Positions 11,937-26,857 of a DNA stretch of 64,000 nucleotides are shown here, piece after piece (position 1 is the stretch's first letter; the number at the start of each line of letters is the position of its first letter). The DNA comes from Turbatrix aceti (Eukaryota > Nematoda > Chromadorea > Rhabditida > Panagrolaimidae). The translations under genes were made by a program, and so were the position numbers. The DNA lies in NCBI GenBank assembly GCA_963969345.1, contig OZ017769.1, forward strand, positions 6,947,725 to 7,011,724. The letters run 5' to 3'. Under the pieces are notes generated by a model. The model ran no database searches. It was given only the letters and a program-made list of their open reading frames with translations, and was not told the origin of the DNA.

Positions 11937-12917
11937 TCAATCCACGATCCTTCCAGTTTGAAAAATGGGGTCAGGCTCCGGAGGGACCCCGGAGTAGGAC
12001 TGTATAGGGAAAGTCGGGATCTTTTTGGTGCTCTTCTTTGCCGGCAGCGAACGACTCGATTTGCGCCTCAGCGACTTTCGCCTCATTTTGGCACTCCCGA
12101 TTGCAGGCACTGAAGACTGCCTCGGAGTGGCGGCGGGTGTGGAGCGTTGCTGCTGGCGACTCGGCACCTGGTAATTGGGCTCCTTGTGACTGGGTTCTGT
12201 CTTCCGAATGGGCTTCAGCGAAGAGGCACTGGGCAACACTCCCTCTGGGTACTCTGGGATCTGGTTGGGCAGCGGCGATTCATAGGCCTCCGCTGGATCA
12301 GGTGCCTTTTTCTTCTTAATCTTCTGCCTGGATAACTTTTTTGGCTGCAAGTTGGAGTCTCCGTCCAATGGAACAAAAAATGCGGTGCTCCGTGGAGGTT
12401 GAAAAACAGTTGATCCCCGGCGCAAAGCAAACTCCCGGGAGTGATCTGTCGTGTCGGGACGAGGCGCTTTCACATCCCCGGCTGAGAAGGATCTTCTGAA
12501 CTCGGAATCTCGCTTGGGTTTTTCTTCGATGCGAGGATAGGTCGCGGTTGAGCCTGAACAAACGAATGCATGCAAAAAAAGAGGTACGCAACTCACTGAC
12601 CTCTTTTTTCTAACCACTGGCTTTCGTCCATCAGCGGAAACTCTTCAAAATCGTCGTCAACAAAGTCTGAAAGCAAATTGGTTCAAATCGAACTTGTTTG
12701 TTTTCAAGCGAGTTCCCAGACACTCGAACGCAACGTTCAGCGTTCGTCAACGTTCACAGAGCTTTTCCAAAAAAACAAGAACACACAAAGCGCAAAACTC
12801 ACCGCCACAGAGCGCATTGGCGCCACCGCAGAAGAAATCATCGATGGAGCTACCCCAGCTATCGGACATCGATAGGGCGGTATCTTCCGACTCATTCGTA
12901 GACGAAGCAGCACCCAT
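11937..12917 (-). CDS. Orphan basic/Ser-rich protein with N-myristoylation-type start
   Basis: Exons 12803..12917, 12601..12666 and 11937..12553 (both joins phase 1) encode 265 residues. The start MGAASSTNESEDT fits the N-myristoylation pattern MGxxxS, with Gly2 and Ser6. Residues 15-60 are acidic and aromatic (SWGSSIDDFF, DDDFEEFPLMDESQW). The rest is basic and Pro/Ser-rich with KKLSRQKIKKKK and KMRRKSLRRKSSRSLPAKK clusters that could serve as phosphoinositide-binding or nuclear localisation signals. No known domain, signal peptide or membrane segment is visible. A membrane-attached adaptor or regulator is one reading, but this is inference. Intron 2 is only 47 nt. Gene structure is well supported by splice sites and phase; function is unknown. 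Confidence 0.65.
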
Positions 12918-13087
12918 GCCGTTGAAAAAACTACTGTGAATAAAAAATGCTGGTTGCCGGTTTGTTTGCGGACTTTTAAAGCAAACTGCAGCTAGGAGCC
13001 AAAAAACTACACCAGCCTGTGTCCACGGGCAACCTTCATCGCACTCATGTCAGCAAACTGCATGGATGCTTCGGAAATGACAGCCAA

Positions 13088-13402
13088 ATGAGTTTTGGAA
13101 ATCATAATTTAACTCCCCAAAGAGCACTTTTGGTAGCATCTAAGATCATTATGTTCAAATGCCCTGCAGGAAGATTTGGAGAAGAATATTATGGAGAATT
13201 TGTTGTTGTGTACGTTGCCAAAGCCGGACCACGAACCGGACATGTGCGACAGATAAAAGTAATATCAAGTCACACTTCTTCCATAAAGCTCGAAGAAGAC
13301 AAATATTTTGAGATCACGCGCGGTGAATATCGAAAGCGTGCCTGTGATAACGTTGATAACATTTCAAAAGCTGGGCGGAGACCGAGAAGAAGCTCTTTAT
13401 AA
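13088..13402 (+). CDS. Possible small ORF, 104 residues, unknown
   Basis: An uninterrupted frame from ATG 13088 (MSFGNHNLTPQRALLV) to TAA 13402. The protein looks globular (GEFVVVYVAKAGPR, EEDKYFEITRGEYRKR) and third positions favour A/T, unlike the GC-ending codons of neighbouring genes. No homologue is recognised and no clear splice sites or promoter were identified. It may be a young gene, a transposon or foreign fragment, or chance. Confidence 0.25.
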   Translation: MSFGNHNLTPQRALLVASKIIMFKCPAGRFGEEYYGEFVVVYVAKAGPRTGHVRQIKVISSHTSSIKLEEDKYFEITRGEYRKRACDNVDNISKAGRRPRRSSL

Positions 13403-13565
13403 ACCCCTCAATCCATATTTGGACTGACTTAGGAGGACTTGATAAAAAAGGGTCTTATGAGTACCTGTGCAGACTAACGCGCGCGAGTTAAGGTAGGTAA
13501 AAGAGGGCTGTCTTAACAAAAAGTAACGATAAACCCGTCCCCCAAAACTTAGAGGATCCTGGTCA

Positions 13566-13665
13566 GAGTTGAGCGAACAGCCGTTTTTTTGTTCGCAACC
13601 GAACACGAACAGGAAAAATTTAATCTCGTTCGTGTTCGCGAACAAACTCGAACGATTTTCTGCTA
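13566..13665. repeat. GTTCG / GTTCGCGAAC-type palindromic repeat
   Basis: Contains GAGCGAACAGCCG, GTTCGCAACCGAACACGAAC and CTCGTTCGTGTTCGCGAACA. The same words recur at 60076-60475 and in intron 1 of the first zinc-finger gene (around 840-910 and 2541-2570), marking an interspersed repeat family. Confidence 0.65.
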
Positions 13666-14050
13666 GAGTTTTGCCAAACCCTGATCATTATGCTCAGATG
13701 CACTGCTAGAGGATTATTCAGATCTGATGAATGTGCTTTTGCATTATTCAAAATTTTTGAATGTTAGGGATCTCTTCAAGTGCGCACGCGACATGCATTT
13801 TTCGCGACAAGAACCAAACAATCATTAACGAAAAAAAAGCAGGCTTGATTCTCATCTTTTGACCATACCACAGGTTTTTATACGTTTCAATGATTTTTTG
13901 CGCGTGGATGTGCTTGTTCTGAATCGACGGTTTTGTAGTGAGGATGACAACTTTGGCAGTTTTTCACATTTTAGGTCACATTCCTGGTCTGTACATGTTT
14001 GCAGATTTTATTTAACTTTTTCTTATTTTTACTATTTTTACTCTCGTAAA

Positions 14051-14740
14051 ATGCATGAAACCGACGCAGAACCCTTCAACCTGGAAACGGTCACGCAGCT
14101 GTTCAAGGATTCTCTGGTAGATGACGACGATGTCAGTCTGTCCCTTTACATCGAGGCCTACAAGGAATTCAGCAAGTCGGTTTTTTCTCTCGCCCAACTT
14201 TTTTTGCTCACCCAACTTTGTTTCAGACTTTTTCACAAACTTGGCATGCTTTTTTCTTTCGTCGAATCCGATGTTCGGGATAAGCGCCACATCCTTCACA
14301 ACCTGCACGAGGGCGATGAGCCCAACTACGCGTCTGTAAAAAGTATGATTTCCTTTGAAATCGATGCAACTACGGGAAAACCCTCCGCAGAGGGATCGAG
14401 GACTCTGCTGAGGCTACACCGCGCTCTGGAGTTCCTCCGACTATTTGTCGAACGCGTCAACGGTGCCACGGATGCCGACAACATCAGTCTGGTGTTCCGG
14501 TCTTCGTATGACGAAACTCTGAGCCGGTATCACGGGTTTTTTATCCGGAAGGCGGTTGGTTTTGCCAGCCACGCAATTCCCACTCGCGCCCACCTTGCCA
14601 GCATCATTTTTGCCCACGGCGAGACGCCCACCGATGACGAGCAGTCTCGGATCTCCCACGACTTCCTCGAAGCCAGTGGACTCGTTTACGACCGCATCCA
14701 ATCCATCTACGCTGAAGGACAACTGCTCGAGTTGCCCTGA
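14051..14740 (+). CDS. Ceramide-1-phosphate transfer protein-like (GLTP domain)
   Basis: Exons 14051..14175 and 14227..14740 encode 212 residues, very close to the 214 of vertebrate CPTP. The GLTP fold covers the whole protein: YIEAYKEFSKLFHKLG spans the splice join, then FVESDVRDK, SVKSMISFEID, TLLRLHRALEFL and LSRYHGFFIRKAV. The Arg-rich LRLHRALEFL helix and the His of RYHG match lipid-headgroup-binding positions in the family. Such proteins move ceramide-1-phosphate between membranes in the cytosol. The 51-nt intron has length divisible by three and no stop, so unspliced RNA would still be readable, but only the spliced form restores the family motif. The stop is 188 nt before the WDR75 ATG. 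Confidence 0.85.
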   Translation: MHETDAEPFNLETVTQLFKDSLVDDDDVSLSLYIEAYKEFSKSVFSLAQLFLLTQLCFRLFHKLGMLFSFVESDVRDKRHILHNLHEGDEPNYASVKSMISFEIDATTGKPSAEGSRTLLRLHRALEFLRLFVERVNGATDADNISLVFRSSYDETLSRYHGFFIRKAVGFASHAIPTRAHLASIIFAHGETPTDDEQSRISHDFLEASGLVYDRIQSIYAEGQLLELP

Positions 14741-14928
14741 ATTTCTTTCTTTCAACTTTGTCACATACATTCATTCATTCATACTTTTTTGCCATTAACT
14801 AACAATGAAACAAAGATTTGCTTCCCAGAGAGAGGATTTGGTTTCGGATTACCGTTTTTTGCGGTTGAATACGTTCGTTTTTGCGAGGAGGTTTCTCAGA
14901 ACAGCGTGAAACCAGATAACTCCAGAAA

Positions 14929-17806
14929 ATGGCGTCGGACGAGCCTTTTGTCTACGACGACGACGCCGGAGACAAACTCTGCAAAGGAGAGGTGTTTTTC
15001 AACCCTGATGCAAGGTATGTTATTATTATTTTTCTTTTATGAATAAAAGGGTTCAGCAAGGTGTTTATCTGCTCCGGCTGCAAAGTCTACGTCTACGACG
15101 CCAAAAACGGACGTCGACTGGGCGTCCTGGCAGGTGGATCCCCGCAGCTGTACTTTGTCTCCACCGCTGAGCATTGGATCACTTTTTCGGCCAATGGCAC
15201 CGTGACCAGGTGGAATCCGGCAACTTTTGCTGAGGTGTCATCTGAACGGCTCCTGCCTGCGTGTATTTTCATCCAGGCTTCCCCAGACAATGCAAACGTC
15301 TTGCTCGCTGTTGCCAGTGTCAATGATAACTTTTGCTCGGTTACGGAAGTTTTGTTGACTCCGGATGGCGGAGTCAAGCTGGGTGAAAAGCTGGTCGAGC
15401 TGCCGAAACCCATTTCCAAGAAAACGTCGTTCATTTCGGTGAGTTGATGCTTTTTGAGTGATTTTTTATTGACTCCGACTCCGGAGTCGACTCGGAAGTC
15501 GAAGAGTTCTTTTTTTTCAAAAAAAAAGTCGGCTCCGAAGAGTCGTGACTTTTTTGAAGAAAAGGTATCATTTTTTGGTAAAATTCAATTTTTTTTAATT
15601 TTTAGCATTTTTTGTTCAAAATTTATTAGTTATTATATTTCGCTACGTTTTGGCTTTTTTTTTTGAGCGGCACTGTGTTCGAGCTTTAATTTCACCGTTG
15701 ATTTTCAGAACGATCGATCGTTTTACGTGAGCAACAAGCTGAAGATCAACTGTGTAACCCGGCAGAAGACGTCTTCCATAAATGTTTTCAAACACTCTTA
15801 CCCGAACATTGTCAACAAAAATTCGGTGGCTGTGACTTCGGTCGCCTTCGATAACGACACTTTCTACGCCGCGGTCAACATTGGCCAGATTTATTACTGG
15901 TAGGCCTATTTTTTCACTGGACTGTTGGAAATCTTTCACTTTTTGTTGTTTCGTTTTAGGGAGGATTTCTCGAAAACAGGCTTCTCTAATACCCGGATTT
16001 TCCACCGGCATCCAGATGAAATAGCCTTTGTTGCCCTCGGAAAAGGCGTTCTCATCTGTGGCGGCGGACAGTGCGTCGTAAAAAAATGGAATCTGGCGGC
16101 TTCGGGCGTTGCTCGATGGCAGATGGCACAGAGCAGCGAAAAATTTGACTCGCCGATCCACAATATGGCAATTTCACCGGATAAACAGGTGGTCGCGGTC
16201 CTGCTCACGGATAACACGGCCTGGCTGCTGCAGACGGCAACCATGAACCTCATCAACGAGCTGCAGACTCTCCAGTGGACAGGTGACCGCAGGAACACCC
16301 TTCACCTCGATCCAGCCCGTCAGGACCTCATTTTGACCCGCGGCAGACCAGGTTTTCTTCACTGGGTCGATCCTGTTCAGCAGATCTCCGTCGGACAGGT
16401 AGGCTGAGCTGCGCGGGTTTTTTGGGAGCTTAAACGGTAAATTTTAGTTGGATGTCACCGAGGAACCCTCTTTTCCGAGGGATAATGTGCCCTATGGCAC
16501 GGCGTACAATCCTGTCACTGTTTACGCGTTCATGGCGTCTCCTACAACGCTTTTCACCGCTGAGAAGCGTTTCGGTTACGATGGAAACGTGGGTTTTTAT
16601 TTTTCTGGGGTTTTATAGGCTCATATCATAATTTTCAGACTATCCTACGATTTTTCCGCCGACGACCCCAGAAATTTGCGGACGTCTACCTGGAAGATGC
16701 CATTGATTTCTCCGGCACGGTGAACCATGCGATATCCACAAATGGCGATCTTGACGCTGCCGAAGCACTGGCAGCTGTCAAAGAGGAGGAATTCATCATC
16801 GTGGACAGATCCGGCATGCTCCACGTCTACGTACGGGATTCTGACCGACAGAATCGCTGGCAGCCCGATCTATCGCGGTGCGTGCGTTGGATGGACACGG
16901 CCGTCAAATCTACGACGTCATCTGTCCGGAGCAACTGCCTGGCTGCGATCCACGCTCTGGAGAGCGGCGCTGCTGCCTGTCTCGTCTGGCGCGTCGACAC
17001 CATGACCGTGCACCAGGCGTTTGACCAGATGGGCACCGCGCATCAGGTGAACTGGGCGCCGAAGGGGGCTTTTACCGGCCCCGATGGAGAGGCGAACGAC
17101 CTGGTGCTCATCATTGCGACGATTCAGGGATTTTTCGCTTTTGATCTCGAGCAGCACTCTGTGCTCTGGATCGTGCAGGCGCCATTCGTCAGCCTCGTGC
17201 CATCCGCGCAGGCGCTGGTGATCAAGGTGAACAACAAGTTCAGCTTCATCGATCCTCCGACTGGAAAGACGCAGATCACGGCTGTTGTTCCGAAGCCCGA
17301 CCATCGCACAGAGCGCTCGGTTGTCACGAACTACGGCAACAAAGCGTGTATCACGTCGATTTCGCAAGTGGGTTTTAAACTATTGTTTGCGCTTCTTTTT
17401 TTCAGCCTCTTTGTTAGCAGTATTTGAACTTGAGAAAAAAAACTAAAAAATTACTCTCGTTCAAGTTTGTTTGAAGGACACAATGACGTGTCAAGCGGAT
17501 TACGGTCAATTTTAATTTTTAATCTTTCAGGATGGCACGCCGACTTTCTTCCTCCAGCCGCCATCCGAGGGTGACAGAAAGAAGACGACTGAAACCACCG
17601 AACGCCTCCTGCCGCACGCTTTTGTCGGCGAAGACACCCACAATCGCCTGAACGAGCCCGCGAAGAACGTCAAGGTGAACAAGAACTTTGCTATCTCCAA
17701 TTTCCTCGACGGCGCGTCTTATACGGCGGCTTCGTTCACGCTTCTCGCGACCTCGCTCATCGAAAACAGCCTATTCCGAGTGCCGACGCCGACGACGACC
17801 GCGTGA
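14929..17806 (+). CDS. WDR75 / UTP17-like WD-repeat protein of the small-subunit processome
   Basis: Exons 14929..15014, 15057..15438, 15709..15899, 15960..16398, 16448..16588, 16639..17367 and 17531..17806 encode 747 residues (human WDR75 is about 830). The start has an acidic segment, then KVFICSGCKVYVYDAKNGRR, and WD-like blades (GTVTRWNPATF, QIYYWEDFS, QCVVKKWNL, HNMAISPDKQVVAVL) continue for most of the length. The C-terminus (LLPHAFVGEDTHN, SYTAASFTLLATSLIENSL) resembles the end of the UTP17 family. This nucleolar protein supports pre-18S rRNA processing and rDNA transcription. Assignment rests on overall pattern, so another two-propeller nucleolar WD protein is possible. Intron 2 carries a GAGTC-type repeat. 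The ATG is 28 nt after a GTTTCTCAG acceptor-like site. Confidence 0.7.
15464..15545. repeat. GAGTC palindromic repeat, copy 1 (WDR75 intron 2)
   Basis: Reads GACTCCGACTCCGGAGTCGACTC and related units (GGCTCCGAAGAGTCGTGACT), followed by a T-rich tail ending TTGTTCAAAATT. The same order of units and tail occurs at 35445-35610, so this is an interspersed family, not simple sequence. A query-length limit prevents quoting it fully. Confidence 0.7.
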
Positions 17807-18437
17807 GAGCTCTCGAGGAGGACGTGAGCTGCGTAGGAGTTGCGTGACATTGATCGGCGGAGATGAATGGTGTTTGTTGTTGCACATCGCAAGGAGCGGT
17901 GAGTAAGCCGTTGTTTGCTTTGTTGCAGCTTCTTTTGTTGATTTGTTAATTGTTTTATGAAAAAAAACCGTCGGTTGTCGTTTTTGAGAGACTCTGCGCG
18001 CAACCCGATGCCTGGCCTGGACGAAGGGTGGTCATGCTGTATTTTGGAATATTATTTGTCCGTCAGGAGACGAGGACGTGTGAGGCGGTCCTTCGCGCGA
18101 GAAGACAGCCACAGTCACAGTCCGGGCCGTCATCCGGGGACCGACGACGACGACGACGACTTCGTCGTGGTCGTCGTCTCGTCACTCAACACGGTGAGTG
18201 AGCGACGTGTTTGACACGGCAGTGCGTTGTCGTTGTCGTTATCGCTGTCGACCGGGGCCTACGGCGCCCACTCGATGCGCAGACTTTTTTTTTTCTCCCG
18301 ATGCTCGGGACACACGGGCGCTTCACCGGGGGCGAGGCAGGAGAGAGAGAGAGCTTTCTCGAAGACCGGACGACGGAGGCGGGGCGGGGCAGGCTTTTCC
18401 GGGATCGCTTATAACGGATCTCGGCCGGGTGAGAGTG

Positions 18438-18443
18438 TATATA
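18438..18443 (+). promoter_or_regulatory. TATA box of the CH-domain gene
   Basis: TATATA lies 36 nt upstream of the ATG at 18474 within a compact GC-rich leader, the expected spacing for a short 5'UTR. Confidence 0.5.
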
Positions 18444-18473
18444 GCTGCATCCACACCAGAGCTTAGGGAGAAG

Positions 18474-19088
18474 ATGTCGACTTACTACCACCGACCCCGA
18501 CCGGGCGGCCTCGCCGGAGAGATCCTCGACAAGGTGAGTGCTGGGAAGAAAATAAGAAAAATTAAGGTGAAGAGGTATTTTTTATTCGCAACGTCGAATG
18601 AATATCGAATTTTTCTTGAGGGGAACGAACTTGTTCAGAAAAAAAAACTTCCCGAATGCAATCAATTTGATTGTTTATTTTTTTTACAGCAAGCCTCCAA
18701 GTTCAACGATGAAGAAGCAGCCAACCTGTTGGTGTGGATCAAGGATCTCATCAAGGAGGACATCGACACGACCGGGACCCGGGCGAATTTCATGGACGTC
18801 CTCCGGGACGGACAGGTGCTGTGCAAGCTGATCAACGCGATCAAGCCGGGCGCCATCAAGAAGATCATGAAGCCAATCTCGAATTTCAACTGCATGGAGA
18901 ACATCAACCAGTTTACGGCGGGAGCGAGATCGCTCGGCGTCAAGGATGAGGAGACTTTCCAGTCCGTGGACCTCTTCGACGGCCGCGACCTCTTCTCCGT
19001 CTGCGTCTCGCTGCAGTCTCTTGCCCGCAAGGTCGAGAAGTCGCACGGCATCGCGCTGCCCAAGCAGATCGCCAAGGACAAGATTTGA
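18474..19088 (+). CDS. Single CH-domain calponin/transgelin-like actin-binding protein
   Basis: Exons 18474..18533 and 18690..19088 encode 152 residues. After a short Tyr/Arg/Pro-rich leader (MSTYYHRPRPGG), one calponin-homology domain covers about residues 25-140: EEAANLLVWIKDLI, NFMDVLRDGQVLCKLINAIKPG, ISNFNCMENINQF and DLFDGRDLFSVCVSLQSL, all diagnostic of type-3 CH domains in calponin and transgelin. No C-terminal calponin (CLIK) repeat is present, so it is shorter than typical transgelin (about 200). Likely a cytosolic or muscle actin-associated protein. An upstream TATA box and a downstream AATAAA at 19171-19176 bracket the gene. It is convergent with the SAC2 gene, 175 bp away. Confidence 0.88.
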   Translation: MSTYYHRPRPGGLAGEILDKVSAGKKIRKIKVKRYFLFATSNEYRIFLEGNELVQKKKLPECNQFDCLFFLQQASKFNDEEAANLLVWIKDLIKEDIDTTGTRANFMDVLRDGQVLCKLINAIKPGAIKKIMKPISNFNCMENINQFTAGARSLGVKDEETFQSVDLFDGRDLFSVCVSLQSLARKVEKSHGIALPKQIAKDKI

Positions 19089-19170
19089 GGTCCTTGGAGC
19101 GCCTTCTGCCCCCCGCACCGTTGCAAAACGAGTCTGTCGGATTCCGAACATGTCCGTATTTTTCATGTCT

Positions 19171-19176
19171 AATAAA
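19171..19176 (+). terminator. Poly(A) signal of the CH-domain gene
   Basis: AATAAA 83 nt after the stop codon at 19086-19088. Confidence 0.6.
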
Positions 19177-19263
19177 TAATGCCTCTGGCTGACCTGGTAG
19201 AAGCTCTGTTTACACATCTGGCCAGTTAATCGGTTAGTTAAATGCACACGAATCAAAAAATTA

Positions 19264-22116
19264 TCACAGCATGCGAATCGTGCTTTTGCAAGCGAGTATT
19301 TGGTCCCGGTAGGCACGGAAGGGGTCCACGACGTCGGGCATCACCTCGCCCTCCGGCAGCTCTATCTCGGGCAGCTGAGGCCGCCAGAGCTTGGCTGAGA
19401 GCTTGGACACTATACTCGGCGAAGTTGACAGACCCGAGGTCGTCGCGTCCGGGGAAACGATGCCGCCATTCGTCGAGAGCGACGACGAAGAAGTCGAGTT
19501 CACCGAGAGCGAAGATTTCCGGTGCGAAGACGAGGGGGATCCCTTCCTCGGGGAGAGCCGGAATGCCGACAGCGTTAAAAGTGAAGAAATTGACCGGCTC
19601 TCGGAAGACGCCGCCGACCCCTGCAGTCGATTCAGGATGACCAGAGGCACGTCAGTGGCAGCACACATGCTCAGCGTGACCCTGAGTTGTTCGGCGATGG
19701 CCTGGATGTATTCATCAGCCTCTTCGCCGTCTTTGAGGGCAATTGCGACGTTGTTGAACAGACGAGTCTTCGCCGGGCGCCACGAATCGAAAAGCTCCGC
19801 GTCTCCCGAGCGCCAGTAGATTCGGAGGTGTCGACGCGGATGCCGGCTCAGCAGACCGATTTCTAGTCTCGTCACGGCGTGGAACGGGATGGTCGTCAGA
19901 GCTGTGATCTTGTCCGCCTGCTCCTCGTACTGCCCGATATAGATGTGGGAACGGGTGAGGAGCATGATGGAATCGACGAGCTCGGATCTGTTATCGCCGT
20001 CGACCAGCGCCCAGCCGGCGACCAGGACCTCGCCTTCAGGCAGGACAAAGTGGACAGTCTCAGTCACGAGTCGGCCCACGTTGTCGTCTTCGTCGTCCTC
20101 CTCTTCGTCAGCCGTAGTCTCCATTGTCTGACTTGCACCTGCAGAGACGAGGGCGTCGATGGCGCATTGCCGTTGAGCGTCCCTCATGTGCGAGAGGTAG
20201 TACCTGGAAGCCGTCGGATTAGGAAAAAAATTACTCACAAAAAAATGCATAAGGTGACGTTTTGGAAATTCTTCATGAAATTTCGTCAAAAAATTGTTTT
20301 TATTACGAAAAATTTTTACCGTAAAATTCACCTGTCTGGGGCATAAACTGGCAGAGTTACGATCGAACGAAATCGCTTTTTTGCTATTTTTCGATTTTTG
20401 GGAAGTTTTTTTTAATTTTACGATAAAAACTTTTCATAGTAAAAGCTACTTTTTTTGCAAAATTTCCTGAAAAATGTCACCTTGTCAGATGGAACCCACC
20501 TGGAAGCCGAGTTGTACCCGTCCTTGACGAGCCCGGAAATCTTCCGGGCCCCCGACCGAGTCACATCGCCCTTGAGCGCGTCAGTGCCAGCATACTGCCG
20601 GGAAATGGCGTCCCCGTTATCGGCCCACATGTGCTGCAGGGCTTCAATCAGCGCGTCGGGGACGTCATCCGTGATAGGCGATATGAGTCCTAGCCTTTTG
20701 CACTGTGCGACAACGACCGTCTGCGCCAGGGTGCCCTGGACGACGTTGGTGCGGTCGAGGCAGTCGACGCAATTCGTGCGGACGACCCCGCGCTGCTCCA
20801 GCACCACCTGGCCCGACTTGTCGACCCAGCAGTACCCGATTTCGGCGACTTTGTCCTTGATGGAGGCTATGAGGTCCCGAACTTTGTCGAATCTCAGCGC
20901 TCGGCAGTGGAAGTGAAAGTCGAAAGAGACGTAGGTGAGCTCCGGAGCGTCGAGAGCGATCACGTGCTGCAGGAAGGCTTCGGCGAGGATCAACTCTCGG
21001 CCTTCCTGGTTGACGAGATTCACGGCGACCACGGGAGTGCCGTACTCAGTCACCAGACGGGTCACGTGTTGACCGAACACAGGCAGGGAAACTTCGGGTG
21101 GCTTGTCAAGTTCGAGAGGCGGTCGGTAGCGGTAGCCTCGCTGGCTCCAAAAAAGAGGCACAGAACCTCGAATCTGGACGAAACTAATCCGATGTCCAAA
21201 GACATCAACAATGGTTTCTGTCTCGACAAAGTTGGCAACGTCGCCCTCGTTGTCGACGCCGCGCCGCAAGTACCGGGTCCCGGCACGATACCGAGAGCGT
21301 CGGCTGATAACAGTTATTACGAGCTCGGCGGACTCGATTCCGACGTCCTCGACCGCGAGGCTCCGCTGGGTGATGAAGCCCTGCACGATCGGCACGATCC
21401 ATTCTTTTGGCCTGGGATCAAGGTCCAGCAGGTCGCTGAGCATCTCGCGATTCCAGAAGAATCGGTCATTTGGCTCAGGGGAACCTTTCGCGGCCCTGAA
21501 AATTAAATAAATCAGATTTCTGAGGTTACCAAAATTTTCGTTTCAAGAAACCAAACCCAAACTCACCGCTGAACATTCTTGGTAAGATCCCCGCCGTCAG
21601 ACTCGTAATAAAAGTCTCCATTATCGTTAAAGAGCTTGAGGACGTCATCGACGACCCTCGACTGACCATCTGGCCTCCCGCTCATGAACTTGAAGAACTT
21701 CTTCTGCGACGAGTTTCGCAGACGGGTCAGGCGACTGGCCGCCGAATTTATATGGACTCGGATGGAATCCGCATCTTCGGAGACGTCGATCGCGATGACG
21801 CGTTCGATGCGCCGGAATTCGGAGGGCGTGGAGAGACGGAGCGCCGCTGGACTAGATTTGGTCACAACGAGGACGTACGCGGCGTCATCCAGCCTCAGCA
21901 TGCCGAGGACAACCTCGACATCGCCGACAAGATAGATATCCGAGAGTCTCGCGAAATCTGCAATCAAGGATGCGGTAGGTTCTCGCGCGTGTTCATCGGG
22001 CAACTGAACTGACCTCCGTGCGCGAGAACGCTGAGTTGGCCGGTCGTCCGGGAGATCTGAAGGATGGAGCCGACGCCCTTTACGAAGAGAAAATGATCGT
22101 TGCAGAAGAACTGCAT
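19264..22116 (-). CDS. SAC2 / INPP5F-like phosphoinositide phosphatase
   Basis: Exons 22014..22116, 21567..21957, 20500..21495 and 19264..20203 encode 809 residues. The SAC domain fills roughly residues 30-520: DRFFWNREML, IVPIVQGFI, FSWSQRG-like VPLFWSQRGYRYRPP, and the catalytic Cx5R(T) motif VRTNCVDCLDRTNVVQGT with the Cys near residue 407. A following region (VLPEGEVLVAGWALVDGDN to RLEIGLLSRHPRRHLRIYW) matches the hSac2 domain found only in INPP5F-type proteins. The C-terminus is Ser-rich. INPP5F removes the 4-phosphate from phosphoinositides on endocytic membranes. The start MQFFCNDHFLFVKG aligns with SAC2 N-termini and keeps phase. The intron at 20204-20499 contains a small inverted-repeat element. 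Confidence 0.88.
20251..20483. mobile_element. MITE-like inverted-repeat element in the SAC2 intron
   Basis: The left end AAGGTGACGTTTT (20251) and the right end, whose complement reads AAGGTGACATTTTT (ending 20483), are inverted copies. Weaker mirror similarity continues inward (ACGAAAAATTTTTACCGTAAAATT against its partner). About 233 bp, A/T-rich, no coding capacity. No clear target-site duplication was identified. Confidence 0.55.

Positions 22117-26857
<4,741 letters not shown>

Larger units (their letters stand above)
12918..14050. other. Spacer between divergent genes (orphan gene and CPTP)
   Basis: Holds a possible small ORF (13088-13402, listed separately), a GTTCG repeat copy (13566-13665) and the presumed CPTP promoter. 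No other gene is supported. Confidence 0.5.
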
